Below the pieces are notes generated by a model that had not been told where the DNA came from, did no database searches, and was given only the letters and a program-made list of their open reading frames with translations. The position numbers and the translations under genes were made by a program. Positions 1 to 5,510 of a stretch of DNA of 5,510 bases are shown here, in pieces. The stretch's first letter is position 1. Each line of letters begins with the position of its first letter. Source of the stretch: an uncultured Clostridia bacterium (GTDB lineage Bacteria; Bacillota; Clostridia; HGM11514); the NCBI GenBank assembly GCA_902478725.1, contig CABSMD010000179.1, forward strand, positions 1-5,510, in the 5' to 3' direction.

Positions 1-1136
1 GAAAGTTGTTTAAATTGGTAGAAGTCCCGGATGAAAAAGCAACCATTCTTTTGATTTTTCAAAAATATTTAGAATTAAAATCCCTTACGGCACTGCAGGC
101 CTATATGCTGAATGCGGAAATAAAATCAAAGAACGATAAAGCATATTCCCGTTTTGCTTTACGGGCCATTCTATCGAATCCTGTCTATGCGGCAGCAGAT
201 CAAAACACCTACCGCTTCTTTCATTCAAGAGGAATTTTTATCTATTCGGACAAAAGCTGCTTTAACGGCGAGTATGGAATGATGTGTTATAATAAAACCC
301 GCCAAAATATAAAGGCTGGGGATCGGTTCAGGGATATGTCAGAATGGATCGTCGCAGTAGGAAAACACAAAGGTTTTATTCCCGGACAGCAATGGGTCGA
401 GGTACAAGAATTGTTAATGAAGAATGGGGACAAAACATATCGAAAGCCATGCAAAAACCTCTCTGTTTTTTCGGGTTTAGTCAAATGCGGCGTATGCGGA
501 GAGAATATGCGCCCTAAAATCCACAGGCCCGATTCAGACGCATTTTCCTATGTATGCCAAAAGAAAGAGAATAGCAAATGTTCTCTCTGCAATAACAAAA
601 ATATTCCAGGGGAACATTTTGACAAAACAATGATAGAGTTTATTTGGAAAGCAGTTGAAGAGAGAAAAGGAGTATTTGACGAATTAATAAAAGTAATAGA
701 CGGGGTAATGGGGGATCATAATGAGCAAAAGGAAAATGAAATAAACGCATTTGAAAACAGCCTCTCCAAGAACAGGCAGGCCATCACCAACCTAATCGAT
801 AAGCTAAAGTATATCGACGACCCTGCTATTTCAGCAGATATTTTAAATGAAGTAAAAAAACTGAAAGAGATGAATCAGCAATTAGAAAAACGAATCGACC
901 TGCTCTCACAAACAAAAAAACAAACCGATCAATATAAAAATACCGCCGCCATGTTTCAAACTATTGTAAGTCATAATCTGAACCTGCTCGATTCGCTTGA
1001 TATACAGGAGAAACGGGAATTTATCAGGCTTCTCATTGAAAAAATAATAGTAAATGGGCAGGATGTAGCGATTTATTTTTTGGGGAACAGCAGCTCGAAT
1101 GCAGCCCTGTTGTCAATGAGTGAGGATTGCAAATGA
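1..1136 (+). CDS. Large serine recombinase, 3' part (skin-element type sigK recombinase); 5' end outside window
   Basis: This is a site-specific serine recombinase without its N-terminal catalytic domain: the reading frame is open to the left edge (codons in phase from base 3), so the gene is cut by the window, not by a mutation. About 377 residues are visible; family members usually have about 450-550. Counting from the TTG at base 6, residues 1-110 match the 'recombinase' DNA-binding domain (LVEVPDEKATILLIF, then ILSNPVYAA). A zinc ribbon follows with Cys161, Cys164, Cys184 and Cys192/Cys195. A coiled coil at about 240-306 and a typical C-terminal segment (EKREFIRLLIEKIIV) complete it. Large serine recombinases integrate or excise DNA between short att cores, and the coiled coil controls direction. 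The gene runs straight into the C-terminal half of sigK and its TGA lies in the presumed crossover core, so the likely job is excision of the element that interrupts sigK, as SpoIVCA does in B. subtilis. Family assignment is very sure; the sigK role is inferred from position. The TTG at base 6 is not the true start. Confidence 0.93.
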   Translation, partial: KLFKLVEVPDEKATILLIFQKYLELKSLTALQAYMLNAEIKSKNDKAYSRFALRAILSNPVYAAADQNTYRFFHSRGIFIYSDKSCFNGEYGMMCYNKTRQNIKAGDRFRDMSEWIVAVGKHKGFIPGQQWVEVQELLMKNGDKTYRKPCKNLSVFSGLVKCGVCGENMRPKIHRPDSDAFSYVCQKKENSKCSLCNNKNIPGEHFDKTMIEFIWKAVEERKGVFDELIKVIDGVMGDHNEQKENEINAFENSLSKNRQAITNLIDKLKYIDDPAISADILNEVKKLKEMNQQLEKRIDLLSQTKKQTDQYKNTAAMFQTIVSHNLNLLDSLDIQEKREFIRLLIEKIIVNGQDVAIYFLGNSSSNAALLSMSEDCK

Positions 1137-1497
1137 AGTGCTTATGGTCTTACGCGCAGAGAAGAAACTACAGAACGAAATATCACTCTATGAACCGATT
1201 AAGTCAGGAAAATCGGAGGGGGACATGACCTTTTTGGAGGTGCTCGAAACCAATTGCGAATCCATTTTTGAAGAGGTGGAACTCAAAAGTGAGATCAAAA
1301 AACTCCGCGAGGTAATGAACGAAATTCTGACCGACCGGGAAATGACGGTGATCCAGCTGCGGTATGGATTATGCACCAGCCAAGAAAAAACGCAACGGGA
1401 AATTGCATCTTTATTGAATATCTCCAGGTCTTATGTTAGCCGGATCGAAAAAAAGGCGCTGGAAAAGTTGAAAAAAAGGTTTGAATATCAGCTTTAG
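1120..1497 (+). CDS. sigK: RNA polymerase sigma factor SigK, C-terminal half (interrupted gene, spoIIIC-like)
   Basis: This is the downstream half of the late mother-cell sporulation sigma factor. SigK directs RNA polymerase to spore coat and maturation genes. The frame opens at a GTG after an in-frame TGA (1117-1119) and gives 125 residues, against about 240 for full SigK. Residues 5-12 (NEVLMVLR) correspond to the conserved NEILMHLR stretch where B. subtilis sigK is split. Residues 20-26 (EISLYEP) match the next conserved block. Residues 70-120 are region 4, with LTDREMTVIQLRYGL and the helix-turn-helix TQREIASLLNISRSYVSRIEKK that reads the -35 element. Regions 1.2 to 2.4 are missing. I see no Shine-Dalgarno before the GTG, so this half is probably translated only after DNA excision fuses it to the upstream half; genuine sigK sequence likely begins at 1132. 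SigE is the closest alternative, but ISRSYVSRIEKKAL fits SigK better. An unrepaired, decayed sigK cannot be excluded from this window. Confidence 0.88.
   Translation: MRIANEVLMVLRAEKKLQNEISLYEPIKSGKSEGDMTFLEVLETNCESIFEEVELKSEIKKLREVMNEILTDREMTVIQLRYGLCTSQEKTQREIASLLNISRSYVSRIEKKALEKLKKRFEYQL
1132..1136 (+). other. Probable attachment-site crossover core (AATGA) at the element/sigK boundary
   Basis: AATGA spans the point where the recombinase ends and sequence homologous to SigK begins. In the sigK frame it supplies the Asn codon and the first two bases of the Glu codon of NEVLM. In the recombinase frame its last three bases are the stop codon. From memory, the B. subtilis skin element recombines at a five-base AATGA repeat at the equivalent Asn-Glu position, which supports the call. 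The flanking recombinase-binding arms cannot be defined without the other end of the element. Confidence 0.55.
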
Positions 1498-1525
1498 CTA
1501 TATGTAAATAGATTGACAAAATTAG

Positions 1526-1557
1526 AAAGCCAGACAGGAAGCTTCCTGTCTGGCTTT
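1526..1557. terminator. Bidirectional intrinsic terminator between convergent sigK and SLH gene
   Basis: A perfect inverted repeat has 16-base arms meeting at AAGCTT (left arm begins AAAGCCAGACAGG, right arm ends CCTGTCTGGCTTT). On the plus strand the stem is followed by TTGTATTAGATTTT. On the minus strand it is followed by CTAATTTTGTC. It starts 29 bases after the sigK stop and lies 12 bases beyond the stop of the convergent SLH gene, so it can end transcripts from both sides. Confidence 0.88.
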
Positions 1558-1568
1558 TGTATTAGATT

Positions 1569-3632
1569 TTATTGAAACAATGCTTTAATCAATCCCATTA
1601 CGATGGTCGCGGCCTGCGCACGGGTCGTATTCTCCTGCGGCGCGTAACGCCCATCTTCCATTCCGTTGACGATACCCATCTTCTGGACACGCGATACATG
1701 GCTTACAGCCCAGCCGCCGATATCGTCCGCATCTGTGAAGGCAATCGCCTGTACCGATTCCTTCAGGTCAAGCTTGACGGAATCAACAAATTTACTGACC
1801 ATAACGGCCATCTCTTCACGGGAAATCTGATTATCCGGCTTGAAGGTTTCGTCAGGATATCCGGTAACAAATCCTAAAGCCGCCCCCTTATTGACGTCCG
1901 CCGCATACCACGCATCAGCCGGTACGTCATGGAAGGTTACATCCGTTGCCGCATCAGCAGGCAACACAGTCTCAAACGCCACCAGCAGCATACGAACGAA
2001 TTCCGCACGGGTCACATTGCGCTCCGGATCAAACAAGTTATTGCCGACACCGGCCACTACTCCCTTTGCTGCAAGCGACTGGATGTTGCCTTGCGCCCAA
2101 TGCCCACCAATGTCATCAAACGCGACAGTATTATCCGTAACCGTATAGGTTCCGGCGCCGTAGGCCTTGGCATACACATAACCGCCTTCATAGTACGCTT
2201 CTTTAATCTGAATCTTATTTCCATCCTGATCGGTATAGGTCACTATCGCAGAATTCGCATTATTGGAGGCATACGGCAGTTTTAAGGTTACCGCATATGG
2301 ATTCTCCATCTTTGAAATTTCTTGTTCCCCACTGGTAAGGGTTACGTTATAATTGTAGCCGTTTCCTCCTGTCAGCTCCACAGTGGCCGTAGTATCGCCG
2401 CCCTTATTCGGATCAACCGATACGTTCGGGGTTCCACTCGGCGACGGCGCCGGAGTAGTCGTACCATCTACAGGCTTGGGAGATGGGGTCGGAATAACTG
2501 CCGGATCACCGTCACCGCCACCAAAAATCGGCCCCACAGTCGGTGATGTCGACGGAGGAGGTGTTACACTCCCATCCGTTACCGTTACTTTAAAAGTTAT
2601 ATAGGTATTGGAATCCTCAATCAGCGAATCGCTGCTGGTTGAGCCGCGCTTGACCACCATTTCATAAGCAGAAATAGCTTTTTCACCCTTTACGGTGAAG
2701 CTTTCCTTGCCGGACGATTTATTGGTGGAGACCGAAATCTCTTTATTGCTCGGCAGCTTGATGTTGGAACCAAACGGAACCGACACATTCTTGCCAAAAA
2801 CCTGGAAAGTAAAGGTCATATCGCTGTTTACCGGCAAGGTATAGCTCGCGCCATCCTTCACAGTGGCAGTACCGGTTTTAAGCACAGAATGCGCCCGAAC
2901 GATAGAATTATACAAAATGGTACGTGTTTTGGCACTGGAGTCAACAAGCTTACCCACCGCCGCATTTAAACCGGTGAATTGGTCTACCTGCCAGCCCAAC
3001 GCTGTCATCTTACCGGCAAAACCCGCATTCTTGGTTACCACGCCGCTGACGACGCCCGTCAATACCTTGTCGACCGCCGCAACATAGTCCGCCGGCGCGC
3101 CAAAGGCAATTTTATACAGATCGGAATCGGTTGCATCGACAGAACCCGAAATATCGGCGCTGGAAAGCGCTTTTTCCGCGTCCTCAATCATAGCAATCAA
3201 GAGTTCCGGTGTAGCCACACCGTCAAAGACTTTATTAATCGTCGCCGACTGGTTTGTTACAAAGCTGTCACAGCTCTTCTTTAAGGTCGCACTGTCGGAT
3301 ACCGAGTAAATCACACGGTAGGTATCCTGAAAGAGGCTTTTCAACGCCGCCTTTGCGGAAGCCTCGCTGTCATACTTTGCGATCAGAGCAGCCGTCGTCA
3401 GGCCGGAATCGCTCACCAATGTATCCCATTGTGCATCAGTCAAACTCTCAAAAGCGGTATATGTAGCCTTAATCTGTGTCTGCTCCGCTGACGAAAAAGT
3501 ATCAAAATAAGCTGATATCTTAGTCGCCATCTGGTCTGAAACCGTGTCTGCCCCTGATACCGGCACAAGCGTCATCAGAAACAAAAGTGTCAAAACCAGC
3601 ACTGTCCCCACAATCCTCTTGCTTTTCAACAT
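1569..3632 (-). CDS. Secreted surface protein with three C-terminal SLH domains
   Basis: This is a predicted 687-residue exported protein held on the cell wall by SLH domains, which typically bind pyruvylated secondary wall polymers. Residues 1-28 form a signal peptide (basic MLKSKR, hydrophobic core, cleavage after VSGA). Residues 30-250 look mostly helical and match no family I recognise. Residues 250-350 look like a beta-rich domain. Residues 355-408 are a Pro/Thr/Ser linker (for example TPSPKPVDGTTTPAPSP). A second short beta-rich stretch leads to three SLH repeats at about 503-555 (ending NVTRAEFVRMLL), 564-620 (QISREEMAVMVSKF) and 629-687 (NTTRAQAATIVMGL). I chose the ATG at 3632 because AAGGAGG sits eight bases before it. 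An ATG 21 bases upstream, overlapping the previous gene's stop as ATGA, has no Shine-Dalgarno of its own. It follows the 169-residue membrane protein after 17 bases, so the two are probably one operon. The surface anchoring is sure; the function of the N-terminal region is unknown. Confidence 0.92.
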   Translation of the reverse strand: MLKSKRIVGTVLVLTLLFLMTLVPVSGADTVSDQMATKISAYFDTFSSAEQTQIKATYTAFESLTDAQWDTLVSDSGLTTAALIAKYDSEASAKAALKSLFQDTYRVIYSVSDSATLKKSCDSFVTNQSATINKVFDGVATPELLIAMIEDAEKALSSADISGSVDATDSDLYKIAFGAPADYVAAVDKVLTGVVSGVVTKNAGFAGKMTALGWQVDQFTGLNAAVGKLVDSSAKTRTILYNSIVRAHSVLKTGTATVKDGASYTLPVNSDMTFTFQVFGKNVSVPFGSNIKLPSNKEISVSTNKSSGKESFTVKGEKAISAYEMVVKRGSTSSDSLIEDSNTYITFKVTVTDGSVTPPPSTSPTVGPIFGGGDGDPAVIPTPSPKPVDGTTTPAPSPSGTPNVSVDPNKGGDTTATVELTGGNGYNYNVTLTSGEQEISKMENPYAVTLKLPYASNNANSAIVTYTDQDGNKIQIKEAYYEGGYVYAKAYGAGTYTVTDNTVAFDDIGGHWAQGNIQSLAAKGVVAGVGNNLFDPERNVTRAEFVRMLLVAFETVLPADAATDVTFHDVPADAWYAADVNKGAALGFVTGYPDETFKPDNQISREEMAVMVSKFVDSVKLDLKESVQAIAFTDADDIGGWAVSHVSRVQKMGIVNGMEDGRYAPQENTTRAQAATIVMGLIKALFQ

Positions 3633-3640
3633 AGGTCTTT

Positions 3641-3648
3641 CCTCCTTT
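3641..3648 (-). promoter_or_regulatory. Ribosome binding site that sets the SLH gene start
   Basis: The minus strand reads AAAGGAGG, then eight bases, then ATG at 3632. This strong Shine-Dalgarno lies inside the stretch that would be codons 2-5 if the upstream ATG at 3653 were used, so it favours the 687-residue product and places the lysine-rich start of the signal peptide correctly. Confidence 0.85.
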
Positions 3649-3649
3649 T

Positions 3650-4159
3650 TCATTCAACCATCGGTAGATATTTATAGTATAACCCCATTAGTTCCGAATA
3701 AGCACCGGAGCTTTGCACCCTGCTCGATACAATACGCATAACCTCGCTCTGCTCCTCCGCCGTCACCCCATCCTTGAGATAACCGGAAAACCGCTTGATT
3801 TCCTCCTGCGTCAAGCAGGACAGCACAATCGAATACACACGCGCCTTATCCGCCGCACTGGCCACCTGCTGAATCTTAGACAGTTTGCTATAATCGATCC
3901 CACCACCGCCGGACGACGCACTTCCACCACTCCGGGCAGGTTGTCCACTCTCCGTCTCTTCAGGCTGAGGCGTTGCCTCAGCGGGCTCCGCTGGTGTGGG
4001 CGAAGGCTGCGGCTGCTGGGCAAGCTCGGCATTGTTCACCGCGTCCTGCAGCATACTGTCAAATACATAATCAAACAGCTTGGTCGCACCGAAAAACAAT
4101 CCGCCGGATACGACGACAAGCACCACAATCACAATCAAAAATACCTTTAATTTTTTCAT
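3650..4159 (-). CDS. Membrane-anchored protein with Pro-rich linker and helical C-terminal domain, unknown function
   Basis: I do not recognise this 169-residue protein. It starts with two lysines and a strongly hydrophobic segment at residues 5-24 (VFLIVIVVLVVVSGG), which is either a single membrane anchor or an uncleaved signal; no clear cleavage site follows. Residues 25-47 could be an amphipathic helix. Residues 48-88 are a low-complexity linker rich in Pro, Glu, Ser and Gly (QPQPSPTPAEPAEATPQP, then SGGGG). Residues 89-169 look helical (IQQVASAADKARVYSIVLSCL, then EEQSEVMRIVSSRV). The shape suggests a tethered domain displayed outside the membrane. The ATG is preceded by a modest AGGG nine bases upstream. 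It is the first gene of a probable two-gene unit with the SLH protein. This pairing suggests a shared cell-surface task, but the sequence does not say which. Confidence 0.85.
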   Translation of the reverse strand: MKKLKVFLIVIVVLVVVSGGLFFGATKLFDYVFDSMLQDAVNNAELAQQPQPSPTPAEPAEATPQPEETESGQPARSGGSASSGGGGIDYSKLSKIQQVASAADKARVYSIVLSCLTQEEIKRFSGYLKDGVTAEEQSEVMRIVSSRVQSSGAYSELMGLYYKYLPMVE

Positions 4160-4190
4160 AATGATAATCCCTGTATAGTATAATAAAGTC

Positions 4191-4219
4191 AGTATATCAC
4201 AAAAATTTGTAAATTACAA
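4191..4219 (-). promoter_or_regulatory. Probable sigma-A promoter for the membrane protein / SLH operon
   Basis: The minus strand has TTGTAA (4219-4214, 4 of 6 to consensus), a 17-base spacer and TATACT (4196-4191, 5 of 6). The start of transcription would fall near 4184, leaving a leader of about 25 bases before the ATG at 4159. The -35 box overlaps the stop codon of the PAP2 gene, so the two downstream genes could be transcribed separately or by read-through. Confidence 0.6.
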
Positions 4220-4732
4220 GTATTTTAAACGTTGAAATACAAAAGTAACAAGCCATCCACAAAGAATCCCCAGCAATATGCCCGCCGCCACATCTGTCGC
4301 GTAGTGCACATTCAGGTAAAGGCGGGAAAAAGCGATCAGCAGCGCCACTAGGCCTGCTGCAACCCCCAGCCTTTTATCACGCAAAAACAGCACCGTTGCC
4401 GCCGTGAAACCAAGCAGCGTGTGTCCGGACGGAAAGGAATACCCCATCGGCGCCTGGATCAGAAGCTCTATGGTCAAAAACCCCTCAAAAGGCCTGCTGC
4501 GTCCCACAATGGGTTTGAGCACAAGCTCTCCAAGCACGGTGACAAACACAAGCGCCGCCGCCAGAACAACACCGGTACGACGGTATTTTTTGATACAAAG
4601 CAACACAACCGTCACCGCGATCCACAGCAGCCCCAGGTTCCCCAGCCGGGTAATCCACGGCATCGCCGCGTCAAATACGGGATTTTGGATGTGTTCATTG
4701 ATAAATTCCAGAATCCTCAAGTCGATTCCCAC
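4214..4732 (-). CDS. PAP2-family membrane phosphatase (lipid / undecaprenyl-diphosphate phosphatase type)
   Basis: This 172-residue integral membrane enzyme carries the complete PAP2 (acid phosphatase type 2) signature: K73-x6-R80-P81 (KPIVGRSRP), P101-S102-G103-H104 (SFPSGH) and S136-R137-x5-H143-x3-D147 (SRLYLNVHYATD). His143 is the expected nucleophile and His104 the acid. Hydrophobic segments lie at about 33-48, 54-71, 105-117, 121-136 and 147-167. Size and layout match BcrC-like enzymes, which recycle the undecaprenyl carrier for wall synthesis by removing a phosphate. Phosphatidylglycerophosphate or phosphatidic acid could equally be the substrate, and motifs alone cannot decide. The start is a GTG; the only ribosome site seen is AAAGGGG about 11 bases upstream, so the start is moderately sure. 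It lies downstream of the structured RNA region and directly before the promoter of the envelope operon. Confidence 0.92.
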   Translation of the reverse strand: MGIDLRILEFINEHIQNPVFDAAMPWITRLGNLGLLWIAVTVVLLCIKKYRRTGVVLAAALVFVTVLGELVLKPIVGRSRPFEGFLTIELLIQAPMGYSFPSGHTLLGFTAATVLFLRDKRLGVAAGLVALLIAFSRLYLNVHYATDVAAGILLGILCGWLVTFVFQRLKYL

Positions 4733-4773
4733 TTTACGCAGTACCCCTTTTCCCTATGTAGCGGATACAACAA

Positions 4774-4797
4774 CAGGGAATAGACATCTATCCCCTG
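4774..4797 (-). terminator. Terminator-like hairpin after the structured RNA region
   Basis: On the minus strand CAGGGGATAGA pairs with TCTATTCCCTG (11 pairs, one of them G-U) around a two-base centre. TTGTTGTAT follows, a U-rich but interrupted tail. The position suits the 3' end of the RNA predicted at 4805-4990, just upstream of the PAP2 start. It could instead be an attenuator in the PAP2 leader. The plus-strand tail is not U-rich, which favours the minus direction. Confidence 0.5.
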
Positions 4798-4804
4798 TGT
4801 ATAT

Positions 4805-4990
4805 CCACCCCCGCCATGCCGTTTTACCGGAAAAATTTAACCTGCTCTCGCAGGTGGGTGTCCTCCCGGCCGCTTTATATTTCCCCTGGCCATAAAAATG
4901 GGGGGCCTATACGCCACGCCCGGAGACGGACTCCCTTTTTAAATCTGTTGGTTAAATTTTATGCCGGATTTTACGCACACCGCAGGGATC
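4805..4990 (-). ncRNA. ssrS: Structured RNA, candidate 6S RNA
   Basis: This gene-free stretch folds into one long rod. On the minus strand, AAAATTTAACC (4960-4950) pairs perfectly with GGTTAAATTTT (4842-4832), and CCGG pairs with CCGG just outside. Beyond a 7 x 7 internal loop, weaker pairing joins TGTGC to GCATG and CCCTGC to GCGGGG. Inside, a bubble carries on its 3' side a small hairpin, ACCTGC-GAGA-GCAGGT (4855-4840). An apical stem follows: GTCC and its continuation (4931-4920) pair with CCGGGAGGAC (4869-4860), leading to a tip CCAT/ATGG. 6S RNA, which sequesters the housekeeping RNA polymerase holoenzyme, has this layout and about this length, including a hairpin on the 3' side of its central bubble. 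I identify it by structure, not by a sequence match. No convincing promoter is visible just upstream, so it may be processed from the DUF1292 transcript. The main alternative is a cis-acting leader of the PAP2 gene. Confidence 0.55.
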
Positions 4991-5003
4991 TTATCAAACT
5001 GTT

Positions 5004-5318
5004 TTATTCGTCCTCATCGTCGAGGTCTTCGTATTCCTCCTCCACGCGGCGGGAAAATTCCTCAAACACCGCATCGAGCTCGTCGTCATCCTCCACGATC
5101 AGCAGGATCTCCTCCTCGGGATTCTGCTCGTCACGCGACACCTTCATAAACAGCACCTCGGTGTCGTCGGATTCCTCATCCTCATCCTCGTCCTCATACA
5201 CAGGGGTAAGGGCGATATAAGTACCGGTATCCATTTCCAATGTATCTAAAAACTCAAATGTCTGCTCGTTGCCATCCTCATCATAGAGTACAATCATTTC
5301 CTCACTCTCGTTTGCCAT
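5004..5318 (-). CDS. DUF1292 family protein (YrzB-like), strongly acidic
   Basis: This 104-residue soluble protein opens with the DUF1292 pattern: a short strand, then DEDGNEQTFEFLDTLEMD, then TYIALTPV at 34-40, and later TEVLFMKV at 53-60 and EEEILLIVEDDDELDAVFEEF at 68-88. It has no signal peptide or membrane segment and should be cytoplasmic. It is extremely acidic, with an EDEDEDEESDD run at 42-52 where the family has a loop, and a tail YEDLDDEDE. The family is common in Firmicutes and its biochemical role is not established to my knowledge; in many genomes it sits near the Holliday-junction resolvase-like ruvX and ireB genes, which are not visible here. The ATG is preceded by AAGGGAGG with a 10-base spacing. 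A clear promoter lies about 77 bases upstream. The acidic runs create long meaningless reading frames on the opposite strand. Confidence 0.88.
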   Translation of the reverse strand: MANESEEMIVLYDEDGNEQTFEFLDTLEMDTGTYIALTPVYEDEDEDEESDDTEVLFMKVSRDEQNPEEEILLIVEDDDELDAVFEEFSRRVEEEYEDLDDEDE

Positions 5319-5352
5319 CCTCTATGCGCCTCCCTTTTAAAAATCCATTTAC

Positions 5353-5377
5353 CCTGCCCCGCCGCCAGCCGGACAGG
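5353..5377 (-). other. Hairpin in the 5' leader of the DUF1292 gene
   Basis: On the minus strand CCTGTCC pairs with GGGCAGG (7 pairs, one G-U) around an 11-base G-rich loop. It lies in the roughly 70-base leader, well before the ribosome binding site at 5336-5329. It may stabilise the transcript; no known riboswitch pattern is visible. Confidence 0.3.
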
Positions 5378-5394
5378 ACATCACTACCAGCTTT

Positions 5395-5423
5395 ATTGTA
5401 TCTCAATCTCTACAATTAGTCAA
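5395..5423 (-). promoter_or_regulatory. Sigma-A-type promoter for the DUF1292 gene
   Basis: The minus strand has TTGACT (5423-5418), exactly 17 bases, then TACAAT (5400-5395), each 5 of 6 to consensus. Transcription should start near 5388. The region further upstream is very AT-rich (runs of A and T at 5440-5460), like an UP element, and includes a second weaker -10-like TATAAT at 5430-5435. Confidence 0.8.
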
Positions 5424-5510
5424 TAACTATTATAACCAGATTTAAAAATTTTATAAAAATGCAACCGAATTTACGGCACAAAAAACGATTTCTTTTATTA
5501 CGCTGGATGC

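Noticed and set aside
1115..1119. A second AATGA copy 17 bases before the one at 1132, possible alternative crossover core.
   Set aside because: It is out of phase with sigK and its TGA is an in-frame stop there, so joining at this copy would not restore the SigK protein. It is probably chance or part of a recombinase-binding arm.
1188..1376. Open frame on the strand opposite sigK.
   Set aside because: It lies entirely over the well-conserved sigma region and shows no family features or ribosome site.
3713..4150. Long plus-strand frame opposite the 169-residue membrane protein.
   Set aside because: The composition is rich in Arg and His and typical of an antisense shadow; the minus-strand gene has a membrane segment, a linker and operon context.
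4177..4182. A second TATACT on the minus strand as -10 box for the membrane protein gene.
   Set aside because: No acceptable -35 lies at 16-18 bases, and its transcript would begin on top of the ribosome site. The copy at 4191-4196 has a proper partner.
4827..4967. The inverted repeat around the structured RNA as ends of a small transposable element.
   Set aside because: There are no flanking target duplications and the internal sequence forms a nested rod of helices, which fits a folded RNA better.
4816..5220. Plus-strand frame very rich in serine, over the acidic DUF1292 gene.
   Set aside because: The serine runs are the antisense reading of Asp/Glu codons; it also crosses the structured RNA region and has no ribosome site.
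5424..5510. Short minus-strand frames at the right edge as a possible 3' end of another gene.
   Set aside because: All three frames stop quickly, none shows recognisable residues, and the stretch is AT-rich promoter-like sequence. It is too short to call.

Overview
The window most likely comes from an endospore-forming member of the Clostridia (Firmicutes). The main reason is a gene piece at 1120-1497 that reads as the C-terminal half of the late mother-cell sporulation sigma factor SigK. Supporting signs are Bacillus-type Shine-Dalgarno sequences (AAGGAGG), a DUF1292 protein, an SLH-domain surface protein, and a sigma-A-type promoter. GC content differs across the window: the left 1.1 kb is visibly AT-rich, while the genes on the minus strand from about 1.57 to 5.3 kb are GC-richer.

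Left part (1-1497, plus strand). The first 1136 bases are the 3' part of a large serine recombinase gene; its catalytic domain lies outside the window. Its stop codon sits inside an AATGA motif, and the SigK reading frame continues across that same motif with Asn-Glu (NEVLM). In Bacillus subtilis and some clostridia, sigK is split by a 'skin' element that a serine recombinase excises in the sporulating mother cell, rejoining the halves at this conserved stretch. I therefore read bases 1 to about 1131 as the terminal end of a skin-like element, and 1132-1497 as the downstream half of an interrupted sigK. The other half should lie at the far end of the element, outside the window.

Middle (1498-4732). 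A long perfect palindrome at 1526-1557 separates sigK from convergent minus-strand genes and looks like a shared bidirectional terminator. In transcription order the minus strand carries a PAP2-family lipid phosphatase (4732-4214), then a two-gene unit with its own likely promoter inside and after the phosphatase 3' end: a small membrane-anchored protein with a Pro-rich linker (4159-3650) and a 687-residue secreted protein with three C-terminal SLH domains (3632-1569). Together these are cell-envelope genes: a lipid-carrier-type phosphatase, a membrane-tethered exported protein and a wall-bound surface protein.

Right part (4733-5510). A gap of about 270 bases contains a long rod-like foldable element (about 4805-4990). 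Read on the minus strand, it has the architecture of 6S RNA: a closing stem, an open central bubble with a small hairpin on its 3' side, and an irregular apical stem, in about 185 nt. A terminator-like hairpin follows at 4774-4797. Upstream is a very acidic 104-residue DUF1292 protein (5318-5004), driven by a good promoter (TTGACT-17-TACAAT). The last 90 bases contain no gene I can identify.
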